From: Streptomyces tibetensis
GTDB lineage: Bacteria; Actinomycetota; Actinomycetes; Streptomycetales; Streptomycetaceae
Reading direction: 5' to 3'
Assembly (NCBI RefSeq): GCF_007655005.1
Contig: NZ_SZVW01000015.1
Span: 124,001 to 188,000 of the forward strand
DNA length: 64,000 nucleotides
Shown here: positions 24,421 through 32,918 of the stretch, one piece after another
Position numbering within the stretch: the stretch's first letter is position 1
Layout: the number at the start of each line of letters is the position of its first letter
The notes under the pieces: generated by a model
What the model saw: the letters and a program-made list of their open reading frames with translations, nothing else
Told to the model about the DNA's origin: nothing
The model's database searches: none
Program-made: the position numbers and the translations under genes

Positions 24421-25830
24421 ATGACCGCCGCCACCCGTTCCGAGCACGATCTGCTCGGTGACCGTGACGTTCCCGCCGAGGCGTACTGGGGTGTGCACAC
24501 CCTGCGGGCCACGGAGAACTTCCCCATCACGGGCATGCCCATCTCCGCCTACCCGCACCTGATCGACGCCCTGGCCGCCGTCAAGGAGGCCGCCGCCCTC
24601 GCCAACGAGGAACTCGGTCTGCTGGAGGCGAAGAAGGCCGCGGCCATCGTCGAGGCCTGCCGTGAGATCCGCGACGGCAAGCTGCACGACCAGTTCGTCG
24701 TGGACGTCGTCCAGGGCGGCGCCGGCACCTCCACCAACATGAACGCCAACGAGGTCGTGGCGAACCGGGCGCTGGAACTCCTCGGCCACGCCAAGGGCGA
24801 GTACGGGTTCCTGCACCCGAACGAGGACGTCAACCTCGGCCAGTCCACCAACGACGTCTACCCGACCGCCGTCAAGATCGCGACGGTGTTCGCGGTGCGC
24901 GGGCTGCTCGACGCGATGTCCGTCCTGCAGGACACGTTCGCCCACAAGGCCGTCGAGTTCCGCGAGGTCCTCAAGATGGGCCGTACGCAGTTGCAGGACG
25001 CGGTGCCCATGACGCTGGGACAGGAGTTCTCCGCCTATGCCGTCATGCTGGACGAGGACCGGGCCCGTCTCGCCGAGGCCGTCCAGCTGATCCACGAGAT
25101 CAACCTCGGAGCCACCGCGATCGGCACCGGACTCAACGCCCCCGCCGGATACGCCGAAGCGGCCCGCCGCCACCTCGCGGCCATCACGGGGCTGCCCCTG
25201 GTGACGGCCGCCAACCTGGTCGAGGCGACCCAGGACTGCGGCGCCTTCGTCCAGATGTCCGGGGTGCTCAAGCGCATCGCGGTCAAGCTGTCCAAGAGCT
25301 GCAACGACCTGCGGCTGCTGTCCTCCGGCCCGCGCGCCGGCCTCGGCGAGATCAACCTGCCGCCGGTGCAGGCCGGTTCGTCCATCATGCCCGGCAAGGT
25401 CAACCCGGTCATACCCGAGGTCGTCAACCAGGTCGCCTTCGAGGTCATCGGCAACGACGTCACCATCACCATGGCCGCCGAGGCCGGGCAGCTCCAGCTC
25501 AACGCCTTCGAGCCGATCATCCTGCACTCCCTGTCGGAGTCGATCACGCACCTGCAGAGCGCCTGCCTGACCCTGGCCGAGCGGTGCGTGTCCGGCATCA
25601 CGGCCAACACCGAGGCACTGCGCGCGAGCGTGGAGAACTCCATCGGCCTGGTCACCGCCCTCAACCCGCACATCGGCTACACGGCCGCCACCGACATCGC
25701 CAAGGAGGCCCTCGCCACCGGCCGGGGCGTGGCCGAACTCGTCCTGGAGAAGGGCCTGCTCCCCGCCGAGACACTCGCCGGCCTGCTGCGCCCCGAGATT
25801 CTCGCCGGCAGCGGTCCGGCACCGGCCTGA
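24421..25830 (+). CDS. aspA: Aspartate ammonia-lyase
   Basis: 469 residues of the fumarase/aspartase superfamily. It has the three conserved regions: TSTNMNANEV, GRTQLQDAVP and the signature loop GSSIMPGKVNP at about 318-328, which holds the catalytic serine. It deaminates aspartate to fumarate. It completes a route asparagine to aspartate to fumarate with the two genes upstream. GAAGAGGA precedes ATG 24421. The family also includes fumarases, but length, context and N-terminus (EHDLLGDRDVPAEAYWG) favour aspartase. Confidence 0.93.
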   Translation: MTAATRSEHDLLGDRDVPAEAYWGVHTLRATENFPITGMPISAYPHLIDALAAVKEAAALANEELGLLEAKKAAAIVEACREIRDGKLHDQFVVDVVQGGAGTSTNMNANEVVANRALELLGHAKGEYGFLHPNEDVNLGQSTNDVYPTAVKIATVFAVRGLLDAMSVLQDTFAHKAVEFREVLKMGRTQLQDAVPMTLGQEFSAYAVMLDEDRARLAEAVQLIHEINLGATAIGTGLNAPAGYAEAARRHLAAITGLPLVTAANLVEATQDCGAFVQMSGVLKRIAVKLSKSCNDLRLLSSGPRAGLGEINLPPVQAGSSIMPGKVNPVIPEVVNQVAFEVIGNDVTITMAAEAGQLQLNAFEPIILHSLSESITHLQSACLTLAERCVSGITANTEALRASVENSIGLVTALNPHIGYTAATDIAKEALATGRGVAELVLEKGLLPAETLAGLLRPEILAGSGPAPA

Positions 25831-25873
25831 CCTGCCGGAGCGCACCGGGACCGGCGGAGGGACAATACCGATC

Positions 25874-26797
25874 ATGACGTCGTCGACGACCTTCCGGCCG
25901 GTCCTGGAGCGCATCGCCGAGGAGATCGAGCGGACCCCCGGCCGCGGCCGGCCCGCCGACTACATCCCGGCGCTCGCCGCCTGCGACCCGCGCAGCTTCG
26001 GCATGGCCGTCGCCGAGCCGGACGGCACCGTGTACGGGGTGGGGGACTGGCGGCAGCCGTTCTCCGCGCAGTCCCTCACCAAGGTGTTCACCCTCGCCCT
26101 CGACCTGGCCCGCGAGGGCGACGTCCTGTGGGAGCACGTGGGCCGCGAGCCCTCCGGCAACCCCTTCAACTCCCTCGTCCAGCTGGAGTACGAGAACGGC
26201 ATCCCGCGCAACCCGTTCATCAACGCGGGCGCTCTGGTCGTCACCGACCGGTTGCACACCCGCACCGGCGACGCGTCGGGCGAACTGCTGGCGTTCCTGC
26301 GGGCGGAGAGCGGCAACCCCGACCTGACCTTCGACCAGGAGGTCGCCGCGTCCGAGACCGCCCACGGCGACCGCAACGCCGCGCTCGGCCACTTCATGGC
26401 GTCCTACGGCAACATCGACAACCCCGTGCCGACGCTCCTGGAGCAGTACTTCCGGCAGTGCTCGATCGCCGCGTCCTGCGCCGACCTGGCCCTCGCCACG
26501 AGCTTCCTCGCCCGGCACGGCATCCGCGCCGACGGCACCCGCCTGCTCACCCGCAGCCAGGCCAAGCAGATCAACGCCATCATGCTGACCTGCGGAACCT
26601 ACGACGCGGCAGGCGACTTCGCCTACCGCGTGGGCCTGCCCGGCAAGAGCGGAGTGGGCGGCGGCGTCATCGCGGTCGTACCCGGCCGCTGCACCCTGTG
26701 CGTGTGGAGCCCGGGCCTGGACGAGCGGGGCAACTCGGTGGCGGGCGTGGCCGCGCTCGACCGGTTCACGACCCTGACCGGCCTGTCGGTGTTCTGA
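25874..26797 (+). CDS. glsA: Glutaminase
   Basis: 307 residues of the serine-dependent glutaminase family. The Ser67-x-x-Lys70 dyad is in SAQSLTKVF; YENGIPRNPFINAGALVV and GLPGKSGVGGG are other conserved blocks. It converts glutamine to glutamate and ammonia in the cytoplasm. It lies 43 bases after aspA in the same direction, extending the cluster to both amides. The start ATG has GGAGGGA ten bases upstream. Confidence 0.93.
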   Translation: MTSSTTFRPVLERIAEEIERTPGRGRPADYIPALAACDPRSFGMAVAEPDGTVYGVGDWRQPFSAQSLTKVFTLALDLAREGDVLWEHVGREPSGNPFNSLVQLEYENGIPRNPFINAGALVVTDRLHTRTGDASGELLAFLRAESGNPDLTFDQEVAASETAHGDRNAALGHFMASYGNIDNPVPTLLEQYFRQCSIAASCADLALATSFLARHGIRADGTRLLTRSQAKQINAIMLTCGTYDAAGDFAYRVGLPGKSGVGGGVIAVVPGRCTLCVWSPGLDERGNSVAGVAALDRFTTLTGLSVF

Positions 26798-26825
26798 CCG
26801 GTGGCCCCACCTCGCCCGCGAGCCC

Positions 26826-27587
26826 TCAGCCGAGGAACTCCTCCAGCATCGGCAGCAGCAGCTCCGTGCGCCGCATGAGCGCCATGTGGGTGGTGTCCGG
26901 GAGCACCGCCAGCCGGGCGTCGGGGATCAGGTCACGCATCTCGGCGGCGTGCTCGACGCGCAGGAAGTCAGTGTCGCCGAGCACCAGGAGGGTGGGCGCG
27001 GCCAGCGCGCGCAGGTCGTCCGCGGTCCAGGGCAGCGGGGCGTGCGCCGCCGTCCCGCACTTGGCCATGAAGTCCGCGAAGTGCCCGGGGTCCGGCGCGA
27101 CGGCCGCGTAGGCGTCGGCCATCTCCTGGAAGTCGGCCTGGCTCGGCAGCCGCGGTGAGGCGTACTCCGGGTCCCGGACCTCCTCGTAGTAGCCGTCCTG
27201 CCGGTAGTGGGTGGCGGCGAGGACCAGCCGTCCCACCCGCTCGGGGTGGCGCACGCCCACCTCGAGGGCGGTCAGTCCGCCGAGGCTGAAGCCCAGGAAA
27301 TCCGCCCGCTCGATGCCCAGCTCGTCCAGCAGGGCGACCACGTCCGAGGCGAGGTCCGGCACGCTCATCTCCCGCTCGATGTCGGCCGTGTGCCCGTGGC
27401 CCTGCAGCTCGGGAGCCACGACCGGGCGCGTGGCCGCGAGCGCCGGCAGGACGGCCCCGAAGGACAGGCCGATCGTGAGGACCCCGCCGTGCAGCAGCAC
27501 CAGGGGCCGCTGCCCGCCGACGGCGCCGTGCAGCTCGTAGTACATCTCCAGGCCGTTGACCTTCGCGTAGGCCGAGGTGCCGGTCAT
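26826..27587 (-). CDS. Alpha/beta-fold hydrolase
   Basis: 253 residues. It has the oxyanion HGG at 33-35, the nucleophile elbow GFSLGG with Ser101, a late acid in LVLGDTDFLR and the histidine in PDTTHMAL. These place it among small esterases/lactonases (RutD/BphD-like). The open frame extends to 27650 but residues before MTGTSAYAKVNGLEMYYELHG are not family-like, so ATG 27587 is preferred. It converges on the glutaminase gene. The substrate is unknown. Confidence 0.82.
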   Translation of the reverse strand: MTGTSAYAKVNGLEMYYELHGAVGGQRPLVLLHGGVLTIGLSFGAVLPALAATRPVVAPELQGHGHTADIEREMSVPDLASDVVALLDELGIERADFLGFSLGGLTALEVGVRHPERVGRLVLAATHYRQDGYYEEVRDPEYASPRLPSQADFQEMADAYAAVAPDPGHFADFMAKCGTAAHAPLPWTADDLRALAAPTLLVLGDTDFLRVEHAAEMRDLIPDARLAVLPDTTHMALMRRTELLLPMLEEFLG

Positions 27588-27741
27588 GGGATCACGTCCG
27601 TTCGTCGGTGTGCTGATGCCGGTAGGACTCTCGCCCCGGCGGGAACTCATCGGCCGGCGATCACCGGCCGGTCACCGCGGGGCCGCCCTCCGGAGAGGGG
27701 CGCGTCCCCTTTCGGCCATCCGCCGTTGACACGCTGCCCGA

Positions 27742-29145
27742 GTGTTGGCCATGGCTTTCCCCGTCGATCTCCGCCGCTGCCAGATGCTCGGTCTGGCCGG
27801 TACCGCCTGCCTCGCCCTGGGCGGTGAGACGGCCGGTGCCCTGCCCGTGGGGGACCTTCTCCACCCGGCCTCCGCTCGCGCCGCTCTCGGCCTGGTCAGC
27901 GCGTACTTCGGCGTCGTCCTGCTGATCGCGGCCTGGGTGCTGCTGGGCCGGCTGGTCAGAGGGCCGAGACCACCCGCGCCGCGCGCCCTGCTGCTCGTGC
28001 TCGCGGCATGGGCGGCCCCGCTGCTGCTCGCCCCGCCGTTGTTCAGCCGGGACGTCTACAGCTACCTCGCTCAGGGGGCGATGGTGGAGGCGCACCTGGA
28101 CGTCTACGCGCACGGGCCGTCCCTGCTCGGCGGTCCGCTCGCCGACGAGGTCGCCCCGCTCTGGCGGCACACCGGCGCCCCGTACGGGCCGGTGTTCCTG
28201 GCCGTGGCGGCGGCCCTGTCGGGTCTGACCAGCGGCGAACTGCCCGCCGGACTGCTCGGGATGCGGCTCGTCGCCTTGGCCGGCGTGGCCCTGATGGCGG
28301 CCGCGCTGCCCCGCCTCGCCCGGCACAACGGCGCCGACCCGAGCGCCGCGCTCTGGCTGGGCGCCCTCAACCCGCTCGTCCTGCTGCACCTGGTCGCGGG
28401 CGCCCACAACGACGCCGTCATGCTCGGCCTGCTCGGCGTCGGCCTGGTGGCCGCACGCGGCCGGTGGCCCGTCCTCGGCGCCGTCCTGGTCACCCTCGCC
28501 GCTCTGGTCAAGGCACCCGCCGTGCTCGGTCTCGCCGCCGTCGTCGTCCTCCAGGTCCGCGCGGGCCGCGCTCCGTCGAAGGCCGCCGCGGGGACCACCG
28601 TCGCGGCCGCGGGGACCACCGTCGCGGCGACGGCCGTGGCCGGCACCGGATACGGCTGGATCGGCGCCCTGAACACCCCGGCCTCCTCTCAGAACTGGGC
28701 CCTGACCACCCTCCTCGGCCGCGCCACCCGGGCCCTGCTCACGCATCTCGGCAGCGGTCTCGCCCCCTTCGCCGTCCCCGCCTGGCACGCGCTGGGCGTC
28801 GTGACCGCCGTGGTCGCGATCGTGGTGATCTGGCGGCGGCTGCGCCTGCGGCCGGTGTACGCGCTCGGCCTGTCCCTGGCCGCGGTGGCCGCGCTCGGCC
28901 CGGCGATCCGCCCCTGGTACGCCCTGTGGGGCCTGTTCCTCATCGCCGCCGCCGCACCCAGCACCTCCGTACGCCACCGCACCGCGGCGGTGACCGGCGT
29001 GCTCGCGCTGTCCGTCCTGCCCAGCGGCGGCCCGGCGGACGCGGGGCAACTCGTGCTGGCCGTCTGTGGCGCGGCACTCGCCCTCGTCGTGCTGTGGCAG
29101 GCTCACCAGGCCGAACTCGCCCCGGCCTCGGGACGCGCGGCATGA
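27742..29145 (+). CDS. Polyprenol-phosphate-mannose-dependent alpha-1,6-mannosyltransferase (MptB-like, GT-C)
   Basis: About 467 residues with more than ten membrane helices. The catalytic-loop FSRDVYSYLAQG and the conserved YGPVFLAV and NPLVLLHLVAGAHNDAVMLG blocks are those of the actinobacterial MptA/MptB family, which adds mannose to lipid-linked glycans outside the membrane. The start could be GTG 27742 or ATG 27751; neither has a clear ribosome site. Its stop overlaps the next mannosyltransferase (ATGA), so the two act together. In mycobacteria the family builds lipomannan; the streptomycete product is uncertain. Confidence 0.85.
   Translation: MLAMAFPVDLRRCQMLGLAGTACLALGGETAGALPVGDLLHPASARAALGLVSAYFGVVLLIAAWVLLGRLVRGPRPPAPRALLLVLAAWAAPLLLAPPLFSRDVYSYLAQGAMVEAHLDVYAHGPSLLGGPLADEVAPLWRHTGAPYGPVFLAVAAALSGLTSGELPAGLLGMRLVALAGVALMAAALPRLARHNGADPSAALWLGALNPLVLLHLVAGAHNDAVMLGLLGVGLVAARGRWPVLGAVLVTLAALVKAPAVLGLAAVVVLQVRAGRAPSKAAAGTTVAAAGTTVAATAVAGTGYGWIGALNTPASSQNWALTTLLGRATRALLTHLGSGLAPFAVPAWHALGVVTAVVAIVVIWRRLRLRPVYALGLSLAAVAALGPAIRPWYALWGLFLIAAAAPSTSVRHRTAAVTGVLALSVLPSGGPADAGQLVLAVCGAALALVVLWQAHQAELAPASGRAA
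28585..28626 (+). repeat. Perfect 21-bp tandem duplication inside the MptB-like gene
   Basis: Two identical 21-base units (28585-28605 and 28606-28626) begin GCCGCGGGGACC and encode AAGTTVA twice, keeping the frame. They lie in a hydrophilic loop between membrane segments. Confidence 0.85.
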
Positions 29146-30524
29146 CCCCGGCCCTGCCGCGCACCGACCGGGGCCGGCTGCTGCTGGTGCTGGCCCTCGC
29201 CGCCCTGGTGACGGTCTTCACTGCGACCGTGCCGCTGTTGCGCGACTGGTTCGACCTGCGCGTCTACTACGGCAGCATCGACAGCTGGGTCCATCACGAC
29301 GGCCGGGTGTACGACTACCGGGTGCCCGGGACGACGTACGGCTTCACCTACCCGCCGTTCGCCGCGGTCGCCATGCTGCCGATGGCCCTGCTCGACCTGC
29401 GCACCGCCATCGTCGCCGCCCTGCTGCTCAACCTCGCCGCCCTCGCCGTGGTGCTGCGCCTGCTCGCTGGGGCGGACCGACGGCGCCCCGGATGGTTCGG
29501 CTGGGCCCTGATCGCCTGTCTGCTCGCCCTCTTCGAGCCACTGCGCGATACCTTCAGCTTCGGTCAGGTCAACCTGCTGCTGCTGGCACTCGTCCTCGCC
29601 GACGCGACGCTGCTCGCCACCGGACGCGGGCGCCTGGCGGGTGCCGGCATCGGGCTCGCGGCGGCGGTCAAACTCACGCCCGCGCTGTTCATCGGTCTGC
29701 TGCTGGTGGCCAGGCGGTGGCACGCGGCGGCGGTCGCGACGGCCGTCGCCCTCGGGGCCACGGCCCTGGCGGCGTGGGTGGACCCGGACGCCTCGCGCTT
29801 CTACTGGACCGAGGCGCTGTGGGACACCGGCCGCGTGGGGCGTCTCGACTACGTCTCGAACCAGTCGGTGCAGGGCATCCTGGCCCGGCTCGGTGAAACG
29901 GACCGCACAGTGTGGGCGGTGGCGGTCCTGTCGGTCCTCGGCGTATGGGTGCTGCGGACGCGCCGGGCGGTCGCCGCGGGGGACTGGACGGCGGCGTTCG
30001 CCCTGACCGGCCTCGCCGCCTGTCTCGTCAGTCCGATCACGTGGGTGCACCATCTGGTGTGGCTGCTCCCGTCCTTCGCCGTGCTGCTCCGGGCGGGGCG
30101 CCCCAGGATCGCGGGCGCCCTGTACGCGGTGCTGTGCACCAGCGTGGTGTGGCTGTGGTTCGACGACGCCTCCGGCATCGACGGGTTCGTGGGCAGCAAC
30201 ACCTACGCCTGGATCACTCTGGGTCTGCTGCTGTGGCTGCCGGCCGGTCAGCTCCGGTCCGGTCTGCGGACCGGGAGCCGCAGCACCAGCACCACGACCG
30301 CCGCGCCCGTACCGGCGGCACCCGCGATCAGCCCCGCCTCCGTCCAGGCGGAGGTGTGCTCCTGCGGTACGGCCGCCGCGACCGCGGGCGGCGTCGTCGT
30401 CGGCCGCGTGGACGTGGGCGGCGCGCCGAGCGAGCCCACCGCCTCGACCTTCCCGGCCGACCTGAAACCCCAGTCGAGCAGCGAGCGTGCCTCCTCGTAC
30501 ACGGTGGACCCACCGCCGTCCTGA
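29142..30524 (+). CDS. GT87-family (DUF2029) mannosyltransferase
   Basis: 460 residues. The first extracytoplasmic loop has DLRVYYGSIDSWV and YDYRVPGTTYGFTYPPFA, the GT87/PimE-like signature, followed by about ten helices. It uses polyprenol-phosphate-mannose. The start overlaps the preceding gene (ATGA). The last 90 or so residues (RTGSRSTSTTTAAPVPAAP onward) are hydrophilic and correspond to the antisense of the carboxypeptidase gene on the other strand, so the ORF overlaps that gene by 277 bases. The tail may be translated but is unlikely to be functional. Confidence 0.84.
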   Translation: MTPALPRTDRGRLLLVLALAALVTVFTATVPLLRDWFDLRVYYGSIDSWVHHDGRVYDYRVPGTTYGFTYPPFAAVAMLPMALLDLRTAIVAALLLNLAALAVVLRLLAGADRRRPGWFGWALIACLLALFEPLRDTFSFGQVNLLLLALVLADATLLATGRGRLAGAGIGLAAAVKLTPALFIGLLLVARRWHAAAVATAVALGATALAAWVDPDASRFYWTEALWDTGRVGRLDYVSNQSVQGILARLGETDRTVWAVAVLSVLGVWVLRTRRAVAAGDWTAAFALTGLAACLVSPITWVHHLVWLLPSFAVLLRAGRPRIAGALYAVLCTSVVWLWFDDASGIDGFVGSNTYAWITLGLLLWLPAGQLRSGLRTGSRSTSTTTAAPVPAAPAISPASVQAEVCSCGTAAATAGGVVVGRVDVGGAPSEPTASTFPADLKPQSSSERASSYTVDPPPS

Positions 30525-31420
30525 GGGTTCATCACCGTCACGACCAGGGTGCGCCCGTCCCTGCGCGCCGCCGCGACGAGCGTGTTGCCGGCCTTGCTGG
30601 TGTAGCCGTTCTTGATGCCGATCAGCCCGGGGTACGGCTTCACGCCCCTGGCGCCGCTCAGCAGCCGGTTGGTGTTGAGGATCGGGTACGACGACGTGCC
30701 GTCGCCGGGGAACGCGGCCTCGACGGTGGCGCAGTACCGGGCGAAGTCCGGGTTGCGCAGCCCCACCCGGCCGAACACCGCCAGGTCGTACGCCGACGAC
30801 ACCTGGCCGGGTGCGTCGTAACCGTCGGGCGACACCACATGGGTGTCGAGGGCGCCGAGGGAGCGGGCCTTGGCCTGCATCCGCTCGGCCGTGAACCGCC
30901 AGCCGCCGTTGAGCTCGGCCAGGACGTGCACGGCGTCGTTGCCCGAGTTGAGGAAGACACCGCGCCACAGGTCGGCGATCCGGTACGAGCGGCCTTCGGC
31001 GACCCCGACCAGGCTGCTGCCGGCACCGATGCCCCGCAGCTCCTGCTCGCGGACCGTGTGCCGGACGCCCGCCGGCAGCCCGGGCAGCACGGTGAGGGCG
31101 AACAGCGTCTTCAGGGTGCTGGCCGGGGGCAGCCTGCGGTGCGCGTTGTGGGCGGCGAGCACCTCGCCGCTGCGGGCGTCGGCCACCAGCCAGGACAGCG
31201 CGGAGACCTCCGGGAGGCGAGCCGCGCCGGGGCGCGGGCGGACCTGGATACCGGGTCGGTACAGCAGCGAGGGGTGCGGGCCCGCGGCCCTCGGCCCGCC
31301 CGGTGACGTGGGCTCCGCGCCACCGGGGTCGGCCGCTGCCGCGGGCGTCAGCGTCAGGAGCCCCGCCACGCAGAGCGCACCGGCCGACGCCGCCACCCGG
31401 GAAGAGAATCCGATGATCAT
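30248..31420 (-). CDS. D-alanyl-D-alanine carboxypeptidase (peptidase S11, DacA-like)
   Basis: 390 residues: signal peptide MIIGFSSRVAASAG...TPAAAA, penicillin-binding core, then a C-terminal helix (AGLIAGAAGTGAAVVVLVLRL) with a basic tail that anchors it. Catalytic motifs are S101-T-L-K104, S159-G-N and K270-N-G; KNG instead of KTG is a variant. It trims the terminal D-Ala of peptidoglycan stem peptides outside the membrane. ATG 31420 gives a good signal peptide but has no ribosome site. A 14-bp palindrome covers this start codon. The frame stays open to 31486. Confidence 0.9.
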   Translation of the reverse strand: MIIGFSSRVAASAGALCVAGLLTLTPAAAADPGGAEPTSPGGPRAAGPHPSLLYRPGIQVRPRPGAARLPEVSALSWLVADARSGEVLAAHNAHRRLPPASTLKTLFALTVLPGLPAGVRHTVREQELRGIGAGSSLVGVAEGRSYRIADLWRGVFLNSGNDAVHVLAELNGGWRFTAERMQAKARSLGALDTHVVSPDGYDAPGQVSSAYDLAVFGRVGLRNPDFARYCATVEAAFPGDGTSSYPILNTNRLLSGARGVKPYPGLIGIKNGYTSKAGNTLVAAARRDGRTLVVTVMNPQDGGGSTVYEEARSLLDWGFRSAGKVEAVGSLGAPPTSTRPTTTPPAVAAAVPQEHTSAWTEAGLIAGAAGTGAAVVVLVLRLPVRRPDRS

Positions 31421-31508
31421 ATGATCAACGTAGGAACGGACCTGCTCCGCACGGCGACGGCGGGGCCGCATTCCGCGCGCTAGCACCCGGATGGATGATC
31501 TCGTCGCG

Positions 31509-32651
31509 TCAGCCCGAGGGCAGGGTCGGCTGGATGCGCCGCAGGAACGTCGCGTTGTCCGGCGTCTCGCGCATGCGCTCCAGGAGGGTCTCCAGAGCGC
31601 CCTGCCCGTCCCGGCCCTGCAGCACGCGCCGCAGCCCGTGGACGGCCGCCAACTCCGGCCCCCGCAGCAGGAGTTCTTCGCGGCGCGTGCCCGAGGGCGT
31701 GATGTCGACGGCCGGGAACACCCGGCGGGACGCCGGGTCCCGGCTCAGGCGGAGCTCCATGTTGCCGGTGCTCTTCAGCTCCTCGAAGTAGAAGTCGTCG
31801 GCACGGGAACCGGTCTCCACCAGGGCGGTCGCGAGGATCGTGAGGGATCCGCCCTCCTCGGCCGACCGGGCGGCGCCGAAGAACCGCTTGGGTCCGGTCA
31901 GCGCGGACGCGTCGACGCCACCGCTGAGGGTGCGGCCACCGGAAGCGGCCGCGTTGTTGTGCGCACGGCACAGCCGGGTCAGCGAGTCGAGAAGGAGGAC
32001 GACGTCCTCACCGGCCTCGACGTGCCGTTTGGCGCGCTCGATCACGAGGTCGGCGAGCGCGATGTGCTGCGGGGCGCTGCGGTCGAAGGTCGAGGCGTAC
32101 ACCTCGCCCCGTACGCAGCGCCGCATGTCGGTGACCTCTTCGGGCCGCTCGTCGAGGAGCACCATCATCAGCCGGCACTCGGGGTGGTTGCCGGTGACGG
32201 CGGCGGCGAGCTGCTGGAGGAGGACGGTCTTGCCGGTCTTGGGCGGGGCCACGATGAGCCCGCGCTGGCCCTTGCCGACCGGTGCGATCAGGTCGACGAC
32301 GCGGCCGGCGAGGCCGGCGGCCGGGTGTTCGAGCCGCAGTCGCTCGTGCGGATGCAACGGCGTCAGGTCCCGGAAGTGGCGCCTGCCGCGCAGGTCCGCG
32401 GGCGCACGGCCGGCGACGTGTGCGACGTCGGTCAGGGCGCGCCGGTCTCCGGTCACGCCCTCGACGAGGTCGCCCTTGCGCAGGCCGTACCGGCGGATCA
32501 GCGCGGGGGAGACCGCCGGGTCGGCCGGCGAGGGCAGGCAGTGCTCGGCGCGCAGGTGCCCCTTCCCGTTCGAGTCGATGTCGAGGACACCGGACACGGT
32601 CCGGGCCGGGGACTGCTGCCGGACGGGTGGGTTGTCGAGTGTGGTGGTCAT
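31509..32651 (-). CDS. Short Rho-like transcription termination factor (paralog)
   Basis: 380 residues. The N-terminal cold-shock/OB RNA-binding domain (GVLDIDSNGKGHLR...YGLRKGDLVEG) is at about 20-66. The RecA-type motor has P-loop APPKTGKT near 134-141, VVLLLDSLTRL near 216-226 and the R-loop region GGSLTILATALVETGSR. Rho is a hexameric RNA helicase that ends untranslated transcripts. This protein lacks the long arginine-rich N-terminal insertion of the housekeeping Streptomyces Rho (about 600-700 residues). It departs from consensus in RNP1 (GKGHLR for GFGFLR) and in the P-loop (PPKTGKT for PPKAGKT). It is therefore probably a second Rho. Confidence 0.85.
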   Translation of the reverse strand: MTTTLDNPPVRQQSPARTVSGVLDIDSNGKGHLRAEHCLPSPADPAVSPALIRRYGLRKGDLVEGVTGDRRALTDVAHVAGRAPADLRGRRHFRDLTPLHPHERLRLEHPAAGLAGRVVDLIAPVGKGQRGLIVAPPKTGKTVLLQQLAAAVTGNHPECRLMMVLLDERPEEVTDMRRCVRGEVYASTFDRSAPQHIALADLVIERAKRHVEAGEDVVLLLDSLTRLCRAHNNAAASGGRTLSGGVDASALTGPKRFFGAARSAEEGGSLTILATALVETGSRADDFYFEELKSTGNMELRLSRDPASRRVFPAVDITPSGTRREELLLRGPELAAVHGLRRVLQGRDGQGALETLLERMRETPDNATFLRRIQPTLPSG

Positions 32652-32861
32652 GGTGGTGTGTGTCCTTTCACGGACGGCGGACAAGAGACGTGCGAAGGGG
32701 GGGAGAGCCGCGAAGGGAGGGCCTGTGGCGCGCTTCCGGGCGGCGGGGGACAGCACCTCGGATACGACGAACACGTCGTGGTGCTGGAAATGAAGGAGAG
32801 AGATGAAGAACGGCACCGGCGCCCGCAAAGAGGGGCGTGCACGAGTGCTCTTCGCAATGTA
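32652..32861 (-). promoter_or_regulatory. Promoter and pyrimidine-rich leader of the Rho-like gene
   Basis: On the minus strand TACATT (32861-32856) could be a -10 box, giving a leader of about 200 nt. The leader is C/U-rich and G-poor in two stretches, about 32816-32775 and 32730-32680 (for example TTCTTCATCTCTCTCCTTC). Such C-over-G segments are what Rho loads on, suggesting autogenous attenuation as known for E. coli rho. Confidence 0.4.
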
Positions 32862-32918
32862 CCACCGAAAGCGGCGAATGCGAGTGGGCCTACCTTGGGC
32901 CTGCCTCGGCGAGCCAGG

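Noticed and set aside
27726..27731. TTGACA as promoter of the MptB-like gene
   Set aside because: The position 17 bases on is inside the coding start (CCATGG) and shows no -10 match.
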